From: Litoditis marina
Lineage: Eukaryota > Nematoda > Chromadorea > Rhabditida > Rhabditidae
DNA: 64,000 nucleotides
Assembly: GCA_964036275.1 (NCBI GenBank)
Contig: OZ038433.1
Coordinates: 25,279,485-25,343,484, forward strand
Direction: 5' to 3'
Position numbers and translations under genes: made by a program. The first letter of the stretch is position 1. The number at the start of each line of letters is the position of its first letter. The notes beneath the pieces are model-generated. The model saw only the letters and a list, made by a program, of their open reading frames with translations, searched no databases and was not told the origin of the DNA. Positions 23,263-34,451 of the stretch are shown here, piece by piece.

Positions 23263-26200
23263 ATGGGCAAAGGAAAAAACAAGAATAAAGAAAAAGATGC
23301 GTATTCCGGCAGCAGTAATCGTCGGAATCGAGGCGAGCTTGTTTTTTTTATCCGGTCATCTTGTTTTGTGTTTGTATTTGTGCAGCATATATCTTATTAT
23401 CATCTTAAAGTAGGACGATTATGTGGACCAATCCCGTGGCATCGGTTCCTTAAACTGCAATCAAAAAATGTGTTTTAAAGGACTGAAGCGTATGGGATCG
23501 GACCACATAGTCGTCCTTCTTAATAAAGGCTTGATTGTTTGGAGATGAAATTCAAGGGGCTGCCTCCAACGCGTCAACCACCCTCGCGTCATATCATGTT
23601 ATCAAGTTATATTTGTCACTTAGCGGCTGGCAGTGGTACTGACAAGTGACAAGGGAACATCTATTTATTCTATTTATAGCCGTTTGCCCTTTGAGAGCAT
23701 TTCGGGTCAGTTAACTGAGCTAACAGGGGTGACCTTTACAAGTTTTTTTGCACACATGCGATACCCGGTTATCTAATCGGGGGATCCTTAACTTTTCCTT
23801 TGAACTGCACTCAGGTGCCCGTTAACTCTTCCAAAGGGCTTATTGGATAATTAGAGAGACCTCTAACTTTTTGAAGAGAGCCCTCTAACTTTTTGAAAAT
23901 TCCTAAACACACTATCCCACTTTCGTTTCTTAGTAGTTGTCTTCTCAACGTTTCTATTTCAGACGACAACAGCGACAGTGATGATTCTGTCTCCACACAT
24001 CTCACCCTAGATGATGATCTGGAAAGTGTACAAGGTGTGTTATCTACATACTTTGGTATAATCGTCCGAACATACACCAGTAAGGAGTAAGGTCCGACTA
24101 TTCGACAAGATATAGTTAATTTTTAGATTTGAAAACGTGAAAATCACTGGTTTCGCAACAACAATAGACACAATAGACAAATTTTCTCGTTTTTTGACGA
24201 AAAAAGAGTCTGTTATTCGAATTTTCCTGACTATGCGGACAACTTGACTGGAATGTGCGTCCGAAAAAGGCAAAATGTCAATTTTCTTTCTCGTCAATGT
24301 AGAAAAGTGTCCTTTTTCGTCAATATCGAGAAACTTTGTCTGGTTCTGATCTCTGATGCAGGATCATGACTATTCCTAGTTCTAATTGGAAAACGGATTT
24401 CGTTTTGTAGATAGTTTCCTTCAGGTGATGTAGACGACATAGAGACGGTTCTGGATGCACTGGCTGAACATATTGACAATGCTACTCACAAAAAGTAGGT
24501 CATCAAACTTTTGAGAATTGAGATTGGAATAATGCACCAGTAAAGTCCGACTATTGGACAAAAAGTAGTCCGTTTTTAGATTGAAGCACGTTAAAGTTTA
24601 TCTGTATCGAACGTAGACCAATTGTCTCGTTTTCGGAGAAAGACTAGCCTGTTTCTCGGTTTTTTTCTGGCTCATCGCACAAATTAAGTAACACATAAAA
24701 TAGAATGGTCAATGGTACATGGAACATGGTCCACTTTAAATAGAATGTTCAGGACATACACCGCCTAGGGTCGAGCAGCGGCAGCAAAATCCCGCCACTC
24801 TTGACTCTTCTTATTTTTTTTGATGCGATTTCAGTGGTTTTTTAATGAATTACTGACTCTTTTGTATGGACTCAGTTGATTACTCTCCCTGAGAGCCCGT
24901 GGTGGTTTATGATTCAGGCAATCAGGAGAATTAACAACATATCAACAATTTTCAGTCTAGGAACCCGGTTATATTATGTAAATTTGCCTCAATGTCTCTG
25001 TTCTGAAAAAGCAACTCTCTATATTTTAGCATATCTATTCGCATGGCTGCCATGCGAAACCTGCAAATGGCCCTGACCTCGCAATATCTTCCCGACTTTG
25101 TTTTGAAATGGAAGGCAACTCTACTCGATATAATTACGAAGAATTTGAAGAAAACAGACGAGGAATGTATGATTTCTGCTGTGCTTTTGGCATTGGTTGC
25201 CATTCAAGTTGGTTAGTTTAATTTCGAGTTTACATCTTTCTATGATTGAACGTCACCATCATACATGCCTTCTCAGATGAACTGATGACTAGTTTGCATG
25301 AAATATTATAATAACAAAAACAGAATTTTCACTGTTTGTTTGTAGAAAAAAGGGAGCTATAATTCTATACTAATCAAAGTCCGTGTTTAATTGGAAATGA
25401 GGAACTCGTTTCGCGTGATATGCATAGTTTAGTTCCAGATGAAGTTTAATTGAATTGTAATGAAATTTGGAAGTTATAATTTTTTTTGCTCACATACGTG
25501 TTACTTTTCATAAACTAGTCTGCTTTTGGCGCGTTTTGGAGTAAAATATGATTTGTATAGTATATCATTTCCAGGAGAAGAAATAGATGATCTAATTGAA
25601 GAATGTGTTTCTTATATGCGCACCGTAGTGATGAACCCAGCAAAGGGAGAAGGGCTGCGGGGGACGTGCGCCCTCAGTCTGGCACTAACCTGTCACCTAG
25701 CCTGCGATGATGATGAATCTATAACCGAAAGCCTCAAGGTTGGTCACATTTCTCGTGTGATACATTCAGAGACAACAGCGAATAGTCGTGAAAAGATACG
25801 GGAATAAGAGTTGCACATTTTTATGAGTTGCCTTCGGTGAATTGGTTTTCAGTTGCTAAGGTACTTTGAAAAAACGTATGAATATGTATTTATGATTCTT
25901 GGGAGCATCATGCAAACGTAGGGCGACATTGTCGAACGTTCATCCATCGAATCCCACATTTACCATACAATCTGGGTTTTGAACTGCCGTGATTCCCTAA
26001 TTTTAACAATAGTCGCGCTTCACTGGTTAAAAGCCGATCTACCTTCCTGTATTCTAGTTTGATTATCCAGATAAACCCCCTGCTTTTCAATTATTTTCCC
26101 TGGGCAACAACATCGCCCCATGATCATGGTATGTGACATCTATCAATCTTTCTAATTTTCAGGCTCTCCGCCACGCATGGGGCTCAATAAAATGCAATTC

Positions 26201-28688
26201 CCCGAATACTCGCCTGTTCACTACCACGCTTCCCGCTTGGGCTCTGTTGCTTCAGGTAGGAAATCTCAGAACGTGCTTGGTTGTGGTACAGCATGGTGGG
26301 AATGCAAATAGATTTTTCGCTCTCTCGCCTATAATATTTAGAATTTCTGTATTTTTGCAAACCGTTGAGTTCTTGAACTGTTTCGAATGAACGCAATTTT
26401 GGTAAATACACACACAGCATGGTCGGAGATTGTTACATTGGTCCACCTCATTTCTTGGTTTTTAGTCATTTCACTCACGGGGATAAATTCTATGCTCGAC
26501 CAAAAGTAGATAAAGTTGAGCATACAGTGGGAGAGACATGAACAAAATGTAGGTTGGTTAAAAAATGTAATTTTTTGTACTGCATAAGGTCGTCGAATTT
26601 GGTCACAAGACGTTCGCGAGATTAAGGTGGTCAAACACTATTTGCGTTGCCAACTTGGCGTCAAAATGAAGTTATTATGACAAAAACCTCCCAAGTATTG
26701 AGTTACCTTAAAGCACCATTATGTGGACCAATCCCGTGTTTTAAACTGCAATTGAAATGTATTGCAGTGTAAAGGACTGAAGCGTTGAGATTGGACCACA
26801 TGATCCTCCTTATTTAATCTTACTTTTTGTTAACCTAAATTATAGTCGGTGTCTACAAGAACACTTGTTATACTTAGGTGACCACATAGAGATAGACCAT
26901 ATTATGCTGTACTCCTTTCAATCGAGTAATGATGTTTCAGAGCGCAGATCACAAGTGTTTGACTGCCGCTTTGGCTGATTATGCCAAACTCTCTGGCTAC
27001 CTGGAGGCCACCCAATTGGATAACCGCATTGCCGCGGGTGAAGTGATTGCCTTTGTCTACGAGTTGGCTAGAAACACGTCCGGAAACTATCGCTTCCCCA
27101 ACCATGCCCAGATTGTTGAGGTTAGTGTCCTATTGTCAATGAACCTCGGCATTTTGGTATATTGTTGGTCCACGTCGTGGTACACTGTTGTAGTGTTGGT
27201 AGACGGTGAAACCACCGAAACGTCGCCACTTCCAATGAAACACCTCACTCCTCCTGTTCGGCTTAAACAATAAAATCAGCAATAGTCATCGATTTACTTG
27301 ATTCTTACTGGGAAACGAGTCAAAACGAGGACCACCAAGAAGAACATGATTTAGCTCGCTTTTTCTGACATGTTATCTACCAAATCAACTTATGCGCGCG
27401 AGATAAATAAGTTGTATTTCATAAAAAGGTTGTATCTCTCTCTTGTTCCAGATATTGGATGCCCTATCTAATGATTGTTCTAAAATCAAGGCGAAAAGAG
27501 ATCGCCGGGTTCAACGATTTTCGTTCAGGTACAGTGTCGAGTTTTTCATTGTTAAAGTCGAACTCGAAAATTTTCGAGTCGAGTCGAACTTGAAATTTTC
27601 CAAAACTCGAAATTTTGAACTTGATTAACAACCCTAAAATCTATATAGGTGTGCGTTATTTGTTAATGGTATGTCTGTTTGTTTTGAACGATCCCTGAGT
27701 TAATGAGTAAATGTCTTGTTGTTTGTTATCGTCAATTTTAATTTTGTACCCACTGCGAATATACCAGATACAAAAAAACCACATCTGGGTTTCGACCTTT
27801 TAGTAACTAACTTATACGTAGCCACTGTACTAACTCGTATCTTGGCAGGGGACGGAGATGCTCAATGCATCATCACGATGGCGTAACTATACTTATATAT
27901 GCATAGCGCGTTTTTTTGGGCGTGGGCTTGATGATTTCACCACACAAACTTTTTTTTAAATTCAGACAAATCCAAGCGTGCATCGTGGACAGAGATGCGC
28001 CATCTGTCACTGTGAAGTTCAGTCGACAGTCGCTTATTTTGGAATCGTGTTCCGACAAGCTGTTTTATGACTTATGTTGCGAGGTTAGTCTTTTTAATGA
28101 TCGAGAACGACACTTTTGTTCATGGCAGGGATGTCTTATATAGGGTGGGCGGTGGATTCACGCCTGTTGTTTAAAGAAGATCATGAGCAATAGCAGATTA
28201 ACTAAGAAGTTTGTAGGGTGGTGAGGGATTCAAGCGGCCACCACCTCAGAAAACACCAAGGTGAAAGGTATGCGAGGTTCCACTACTGTTGAGAGGGCTT
28301 CGTAGGGTTACGATTGGATTGTCATGATTTTGCTGAAAACTATGCTCTTAGTTTTTTATGTCCCGTTGAATTATAGGTTCTGCATGGTGGTATGATGAGG
28401 CAGTTGGAAAACAATGAGATGTTGCGGGAAATATTCGATCTCGGCCCAATCCCAGAGGTCACAGGAAAAGTAGACAAACTGACTAGGGTATGTTAAAAAA
28501 AATTATATCAAGACTTACGGTATGAGGCAACTTTTCTTGTCCATTACACTCATATAAAAAAACTTGTAAGATGCAAAATAACTAAAATAACCTCTTACAA
28601 TTTTCAGATGGCATACTTTGAAGACGCGTCCAAATACAGAAACCAGAAAAGGGGGAAGCAGCGTGACAAACGTGCAGTTGTTCTGTAA
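23263..28688 (+). CDS. IFRD1: IFRD1/2-family protein, 11 coding exons
   Basis: Interferon-related developmental regulators are HEAT/armadillo-like helical proteins; vertebrate members act as transcription co-regulators and bind ribosomes. Exons: 23263-23332, 23963-24034, 24425-24494, 25030-25211, 25575-25738, 26163-26255, 26941-27120, 27452-27528, 27966-28083, 28377-28487 and 28608-28688. All phases agree, giving 405 residues. A lysine-rich start and an acidic segment (DSDDSVSTHLTLDDDLESV) lead into helical repeats with LTSQYLPDFVLKWKATLLDI and NRIAAGEVIAFVYELAR. The C-terminus (KYRNQKRGKQRDKRAVVL) is the family hallmark. The first intron seems to use a GC donor (GAG|GCGAGC); exon 1 is the least certain. 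A strong acceptor lies 17 bases before the ATG. An AATAAA near 28800 may serve this gene. Confidence 0.92.
23412..23517. mobile_element. Palindromic MITE, ATTATGTGGACC family, copy 2
   Basis: Inverted ends AGGACGATTATGTGGACCAA and its near-complement ending TAGTCGTCCT. It lies in IFRD intron 1. Confidence 0.8.
24074..24262. repeat. CCAGTAAGGTCCGACTA repeat, copy 1
   Basis: A dispersed repeat of about 160-190 bp with conserved blocks: CCAGTAAGGTCCGACT, then TTAGAT, then GACAAATTTTCTCGTTTT, then CTGACTATNCGGACAACTT. Its ends are not inverted repeats that I can see. It lies in IFRD intron 2. Confidence 0.65.
24534..24688. repeat. CCAGTAAGGTCCGACTA repeat, copy 2
   Basis: Starts GCACCAGTAAAGTCCGACTA and shares TCTCGTTTTCGG and CTGTTTCTCG with the other copies. 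It lies in IFRD intron 3. Confidence 0.6.
26711..26812. mobile_element. Palindromic MITE, ATTATGTGGACC family, copy 3
   Basis: Contains ATTATGTGGACCAATCCCG and the inverted GAGATTGGACCACATGATC, with TTTAAACTGCAAT between. It lies in the IFRD intron between exons 6 and 7. Confidence 0.75.
27529..27635. repeat. Partial hAT-like element with TCGAGTCGAGTCGAAC repeats
   Basis: It ends ATTAACAACCCTA, like the element at 52892-53415, and is filled with TCGAA/TTCGA words. The left end cannot be found. It begins directly at the donor of IFRD exon 8. Confidence 0.45.
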
Positions 28689-28831
28689 TTCTAGTCGCTT
28701 CACGATTGTCTTTCCGGTTTGTTCTTGCTTCTCACAAATGTATAAATGTTGATAGTCAGTTTTCATTGACCCGAATAACATAAAAATAACGATAAAAACA
28801 ATAAACAACAAATTAGCAATTCACTCAGACT

Positions 28832-31800
28832 TCAAAAATCGACTGCTTGTGCGTCACTCGAACAATCACAATTTCCGCCACACCCCTTCTTTTGTGACGA
28901 TTCAATGGTTGGCTTTGCTGGCTTAGACTTCTGAAATATCGAAACATTTTGTTGAAAAACGTACTGCATTGTTGTGATCATAATCCATTAAAAAACAGAA
29001 ACCTAACCGTCGGATTCTCGAAATATTTCTATTACTGCTAGTTATATAAACTGACAGTGATTCAAAAAAGGAGATATGTAATTGTAACTATCAGATGTTT
29101 GAAAATCTAAATACTGATTGAGAACGAGATATATTGTGTTATAATCACTGCCTACCTTGACACCTAATTCGAGATTGCCGGTATTGAGTCCTTCGAGCAG
29201 GAGACATGCTTTACATAATTTCTGACTGGAGATGTAACCGCATCTCTGGCACGTAGAAAGGGGTGGCATGACCACCTCCTTTTTAATGGAAATCGCCTCC
29301 CCGGAACGAATCAGATCGAGAATAGCCTTCGGACGCAACCTCTCCAAATTCTTCACGAATGTCCTGAACCAAATTATCTTTTCATTTTATTTTCTAACAC
29401 GTTCTTGTTAACGTAGTTGAACGTCGACAAAGTACATTATAGACAATAGACATAACATCAAACTGTTTTGGGTTTGAAATTATAAGGAACATGGTGCGCT
29501 GTTCTCAGAGTAAGCCTGTACGGCCTTCCCCGCTGGGTTTTCAGTTTGATCGCGTTGCTTATCGTTCACGATTGGTTAATTATAGCATACATTTAGATCA
29601 AACTACAAGAAAGGTTTGATCTGGATACTCTCTTTAGTTGTGTGAGGATCATCTTCATAAGTGAAAAGTAATGTGTTGGGTAACGCTTACCTTGAGTATC
29701 CTCGATAGGCGTTGGGGGCATAGATACATTCTGTGTAGAAGTAATCCAACTTGTTTACCCGGGCATACATAACAATATCCTTCTCGAAACAGTACTGAAA
29801 TAAATATAAATTGCCGTAAACGACGAGTTTGCCAGTATAAGCGAAATCGGGGTTTTCCAGTCGGAACATTTTGATAGAAGACTGTTAAGAACGGAATAGT
29901 ATTGAGAACTTCGTAACTGCAAGCTGAACAATTCACGAATCGTTTTGGGGGAATATAAAATACCTTTAGTGGCTTCGCTCGCGGAAGACTGGAACCTTCA
30001 CCGGTGCAGATATTCGTACATCTGTAAAGAATACAACTAGATACAGAATACCAATGCATATTATTGCCAAAAAGTGAGATATTTCCTCGGGAGAAAAAGA
30101 ATTTAAAACGCTGTAACTATGCTACAAGGCCAAAAAGGCAGTTTACACATGAAACCGGGTTGCAAGCAACCAAAATGCAACCAAGTTGCATGTTTACAAA
30201 ACTATTGGTTGCTTTCAAATGCAACCTGATTGTTTTTTAAATGCAACCTGGTTGCTTTTCAAATGCAACCGGGTGGCTTTCCAAATGCAACCACATTTAC
30301 CTTTTTGGTTATCGCGCGCAGCGCGAAGGGCTGTGCGAGATTTGTCTTTGGTCCGGCTAATGCGCGCTTTCATTTTTTCAGTTTACCCTCAAAAAGGCCC
30401 AAACGTGCAAATCAAAACTTTTTATGATTTGTTGGTATTTCATGGCATATTTACAAGCTATGTTTCAAATTTGAACAAAATTGATTAAGTTTGAGCCGAG
30501 TTATGACGTTATGCGCTTCATGCAGACCGCCAACTTCCGCCGTGTGTGTGTGTGTGTGTGTGTGAACGCACTTCTGGGAAATTTTTATGTGTGAACCGAT
30601 TTGACTGAAAATTTGGGAGACGATAGATATCCCACTCAAACCTTGGGGGCGCAAACTTTTTTTCGAAAAAAATTATTTTTCATCAAGTTATAGGTCTTTG
30701 AAAATGTCTCTGCGTCTCTTCATTTCGTGCACTCTTTCGCCCTCTCTGTCGCGGTAAATCAAATTGCGTTATAACTCAGCTCAGTCCTAACCAATTCAAG
30801 TAAAATTTGGAGTATGATACCACGACATGAACTGACATTGATTCAGATGTAAGTCTTCTACTGATGACGTCATCGAGGATTCTGGAGCTCGGATGACGTC
30901 ATAATCGAAAAGTGCAAAGTTGATGTCACATATATTTTCAAATGTTGGTAATATCTTAGGAAGGGTCAATTAACGGTGAAACTCAATCTGAGAGTGACGT
31001 ATTCTAGGATTCTGGAGACCAGATGACGTCATTTTTGAAAAGTGCAAAGTTGACGTCACATATATTTTCAAATTATGGTAATATCTTATAAAGGGCCAAT
31101 TAACGGTAAAACTCAATTTAAGAGTGACGTGTTGTTCTGCGATTCTGGAGACCAGATGACGTCAGTTTTGAGAAGTGCAAAGTTGACGTCACATATTATT
31201 TCAAATGCTGAAAATATCTTAAAAATGGTATATTAACGATGAAACTTTATCTAAATATGACTTAATCTGGAATTCAGAAGACCGGATGACGTCAACTTTT
31301 GAGAAAATTGACGTGAAATATGTTTTCGAATGCTAAAAGGTTCTTAAAAATGGTCAATTCAGGATAAAACTTCATTCAAATATGACGTATTCTGGGATTC
31401 TGAAGGGCAGATAATTTAAGTTTTCAGAACTGCAATGTTGACGTCATATTTTTTCCGAATGATGGTAATACTTGAGGCCAATTCTACAACTAACCGGGTT
31501 TTCAGGTAACCTAACCCTTTTTTGGTAACCTTTTTTTAGGTTACCTTAGTAGGTAACCTGAAAGTAACCTAAAACTAAAATCCGGTTACCGTTCGAAGTA
31601 ACGGTAAAAACCACATTTTGCCTTAGAAAAACAGGTAACCGATTTTTCATTTTAGGTTACCATCCGGTTACCTACTGAGGTAACCTGAAAAAGAGGTTAC
31701 CAAAAAAAGGTTAGGTTACCTTAAAACCCGGTTAGATATAGAATTCACCAATACTTGACAAGTCATTCATTAAGAAAACAATTTTATCTGCACCGTACAG

Positions 31801-34451
31801 ATCAAACTACATACCTACATGCCTACGGCATGTATACAAAAAGAGAAAAATTCATGAAAAAGTGGGGGCCCAACGACTGTGAGATTTGTCTTCTGCTGTG
31901 CGCCCCTTAGACAGCTACTCTCAAATGGAGCAGCTACTGCTACAAAAACCGGAAAATACTTATATACTCAAGTATAACTGTTCATTACAAACATACAAAA
32001 GTCGTAAAATATTTTTTCAAACCTGTAAACTATAATATACAAATCACAGATGTTAACTCAACGTAGCCCACTATAGAGATTCTGGTTTTGTACACAATGA
32101 TTTGCAGTTTTGGTCCTTACTTCAACTCTAGGTGCTATAATACTTGGCATATTATTCAACAGTTGTTCTCTCTTTTACACCTGTGACTTGTAGATTCTAG
32201 TTTACAGGTTTGAAAAAATATTTTACGACTTTTGTATGTTTGTAATGAACAGTTATACTTGAGTATATAAGTATTGTCCGGTTTTTGTAGCAGTAGCTGC
32301 TCCATTTGAGAGTAGCTGTCTAAGGGGCGCACAGCAGAAGACAAATCTCACAGTCGTTGGGCCCCCACTTTTTCATGAATTTTTAACTGATTTTGGTCGC
32401 ATTTGAGATGCGACCAGGTTGCATTTGAATATTTGCATTTTGCAAGCAACTAGTGGTTTCGTACACATGCAACCCAGTTACATGTGTAATTGGCCTACAA
32501 CAAACCCGCTTTCGATTCAAATACAGATTTTCTATTCGGTCAACTTGAGTGGAGTGTGATTTGAACCAACCGTTCGAGTCTGGCGACATCGCCGCGCAAC
32601 ACATTCATGAGCACCGTCTCGGCCATGTCGTCGGCATTGTGTCCCGTGACCAGCTTAGTCGCACCGATCTTGAACGCACCTCTGCAGAACAGATCATTTA
32701 GAACTGAGTTCTTTTAACAGCTCAACTAAACTCCGTTCCGTTTATCACAGTCGAATTTTCTAATAAATTTGTTCTAATAACAATTCTCTTCTATACGGAA
32801 TCTGGCGTACTTATCCGAGTTTTTAGTCCCTGGTTGACTGTTTGGTAACCGCGTTTTCTTGAGAAAAAGAGTGGTTCCTAGAGAAGCGTTAGCTGGTTAC
32901 TAGAAACCCGCCTGTCTACTATATTGATAAAGCTTTACGAACTTATACATGCCAAAAAACCCCGTAAGTTTGATTGAAACTAAAAATGTTAGCGAGTGCA
33001 TGTAACATACAATGCGCGGGCGACCACATTTCACCAAAATATAATTTCAGTGATACATGAGGGAGAAACGGTTTCTGAATACATACCTGTCGAGTGCCTG
33101 TCTTCGGAATACCCCACAAAACGTACAATTGTTCTTCTTTCCAATTTTGGCTACAATATCATCCATCGTCCATCCGTACAACTCCTTGTAGCTGAGAATC
33201 GTTAGCGGAAGGTCGTATTCTATTCGATTTCTCTCCACAGCCTAGAGTACTAAATACAATTAACTCAGTTCAGAGATTGTTAAGAAGCTCTGAACCTTGG
33301 AACACAGAGTAGCTAACTATATCACACTGGATCGCAAGAACAGTTATGTCCGTTAATTTGTTGAAAGTTGTTCGAAAAAGGGAAACTCAACATGGAAATG
33401 GTCCATTCTATTAGCCTGAAAATCCTTGAAATTGTTGAAACAATACAAAACGTTACCAAACCCGCTATGACTTGCTCCATCTTGAAGGCCCAACTATCTT
33501 GCCCCCTCCCCCCAAGAGAGAACGTATTCATATTCACCCATTCACCAATATTAGAAGAAAAACTATCGAGTTGTCAGAAAATACCTGTAGCGAATCATCG
33601 CGATATCCCTTGATTCCCTCATCGATTGATAACAAAACAAGATTTAGACCGTAGTCGTGTCGCTCGTTCAAAGTCTGCAATGAATCGTTGAAGTCCAATT
33701 CGTATAGTTGTCGTTAGAGTGAGGGCGGGCGCATTTATAGTTTTCACGTCGACGTTTAACGCCGGCGTTAAACAATCCTTTTCATACGTATTGATTCAAC
33801 GCCAACGTTGTCCAATTCGTATAGTTGTCGTTAGAGTGAGGGCGGGCGCATTTATAGTTTTCACGTCGACGTTTAACGCCGGCGTTAAACAATCCTTTTC
33901 ATACGTATTGATTCAACGCCAACGTAATCGATACGCATGTTTTATTCACTAGAAACGTTAAACGTCGACGTAAAAGTAAGAAAGCGACCTTAGACGAACA
34001 AACCTTCATGACGTAGGCGAGTACTGTGGAATCCTTGCCGCCTGATGCCCCGATGGCCACTAGCTCGCCTCGTTGGAATAGATTCGTAGACGTTATCGTC
34101 AAATGTACATCCTGCAACAACATCGGCCATGTACGAGAATATGGGGGAGCATGTCATGCACCAGCTAGTGTCATTCAAATCATTATTTGTCAGTGATATT
34201 GATATATGGTTCTTTATGACATGCGTAAGTCAAATGTCGGACTTTAGTTTTATCTTTAGATTCCGACGTTTATGCACTCGAGATTATTATTTTTGTTCCG
34301 TAAACTTCCACCAATTTGTTATTCTTGAACCTTCGTGGCTCACCTCTTCAAACTTTGCCTTGAAGCAAGGTGCGCAAACAGCTGTACCATCCTTGGCCCT
34401 CTTGATTGTGGCGTTAGAGGAGCAGCCCTCTGCAGAACAGGTAATCGCCAT
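28832..34451 (-). CDS. CTU1: Cytoplasmic tRNA 2-thiolation protein CTU1/NCS6, 9 exons
   Basis: In its family CTU1 with CTU2 thiolates U34 of Lys, Glu and Gln tRNAs, using sulfur from URM1. Exons: 34451-34344, 34111-34004, 33674-33585, 33241-33087, 32681-32571, 30021-29964, 29794-29691, 29363-29156 and 28930-28832. They join to 346 residues, the usual size. Visible features: N-terminal zinc cysteines (C5, C10, C26, C29), the PP-loop ATP motif ASGGKDST (58-65), a CTFC pair (141-144) and RC (191-192), matching the three cluster-binding cysteines of the TtuA/Ncs6 family, then [14 protein letters not shown] and [15 protein letters not shown] second zinc module (CQRCGY, CKAC) and a C-terminal CGGNCDC follow. 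All key residues are present. An acceptor lies 18 bases before the ATG. It converges with IFRD. Confidence 0.96.
29536..29612. mobile_element. Short MITE, GTAGTTTGATC family, copy 1
   Basis: Inverted ends CAGTTTGATCGCG and AGATCAAACTACAAG about 75 bp apart. Related copies lie at 51490-51560 and 62258-62336. It lies in a CTU1 intron. Confidence 0.5.
30137..30305. repeat. TGCAACC repeat, copy 2
   Basis: Begins TTTACACATGAAACCGGGTTGC and carries repeated AAATGCAACC units in tandem (30218-30295). It lies in the large CTU1 intron. Confidence 0.65.
30541..30563. repeat. (TG)n microsatellite
   Basis: A short pure TG run. Confidence 0.85.
30860..31470. repeat. 130-bp tandem array rich in TGACGTCA
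   Basis: About five diverged units. The phrase GATGACGTCA recurs at 30892, 31022, 31155 and 31285, spacing close to 130 bases, with a decayed fifth unit near 31409. Each unit carries GATTCTGGAGACC, the first TGACGTCA palindrome, AGTGCAAAGT, and a second palindrome TTGACGTCACATAT. It lies in the large CTU1 intron. TGACGTCA is the core CRE/ATF site, but function cannot be inferred from a repeat. Confidence 0.85.
31476..31749. mobile_element. GGTTACC palindromic MITE with 9-bp target duplication
   Basis: A 274-bp element with ends GGCCAATTCTACAACTAACC and GGTTAGATATAGAATTCACC. It is nearly a full-length palindrome built from AGGTAACCT-like units. It is flanked by AATACTTGA at 31467-31475 and 31750-31758. 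Sister copies: 58461-58735 (very similar) and 15734-15927 (decayed). The 9-bp duplication fits a Mutator-like family. It sits at the edge of the tandem array in the CTU1 intron. Confidence 0.88.
31846..32385. mobile_element. Foldback element with ~186-bp arms
   Basis: Two near-identical inverted arms, 31846-32031 and 32199-32385, enclose about 167 bp. The arms start AAAAATTCATGAAAAAGTGG and include GGGCCCAACGACTGTGAG. No target duplication is visible. It could form a very long hairpin in the CTU1 pre-mRNA. Confidence 0.85.
32395..32492. repeat. TGCAACC repeat, copy 3
   Basis: Short copy beginning GGTCGCATTTGAGATGCGACC and ending ACATGCAACCCAGTTACATG. It abuts the foldback element, about 80 bases from CTU1 exon 5. 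Confidence 0.55.
33693..33926. repeat. 117-bp tandem duplication
   Basis: Two nearly identical head-to-tail units, starting GTCCAATTCGTATAGTTG at 33693 and 33810. Each contains the palindromic word GTTTAACGCCGGCGTTAAAC. A related inverted end, AACGTTAAACGTCGACGT, follows at 33954. It lies in a CTU1 intron, starting inside the last 20 bases before the exon at 33674 on the minus strand. Confidence 0.85.
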
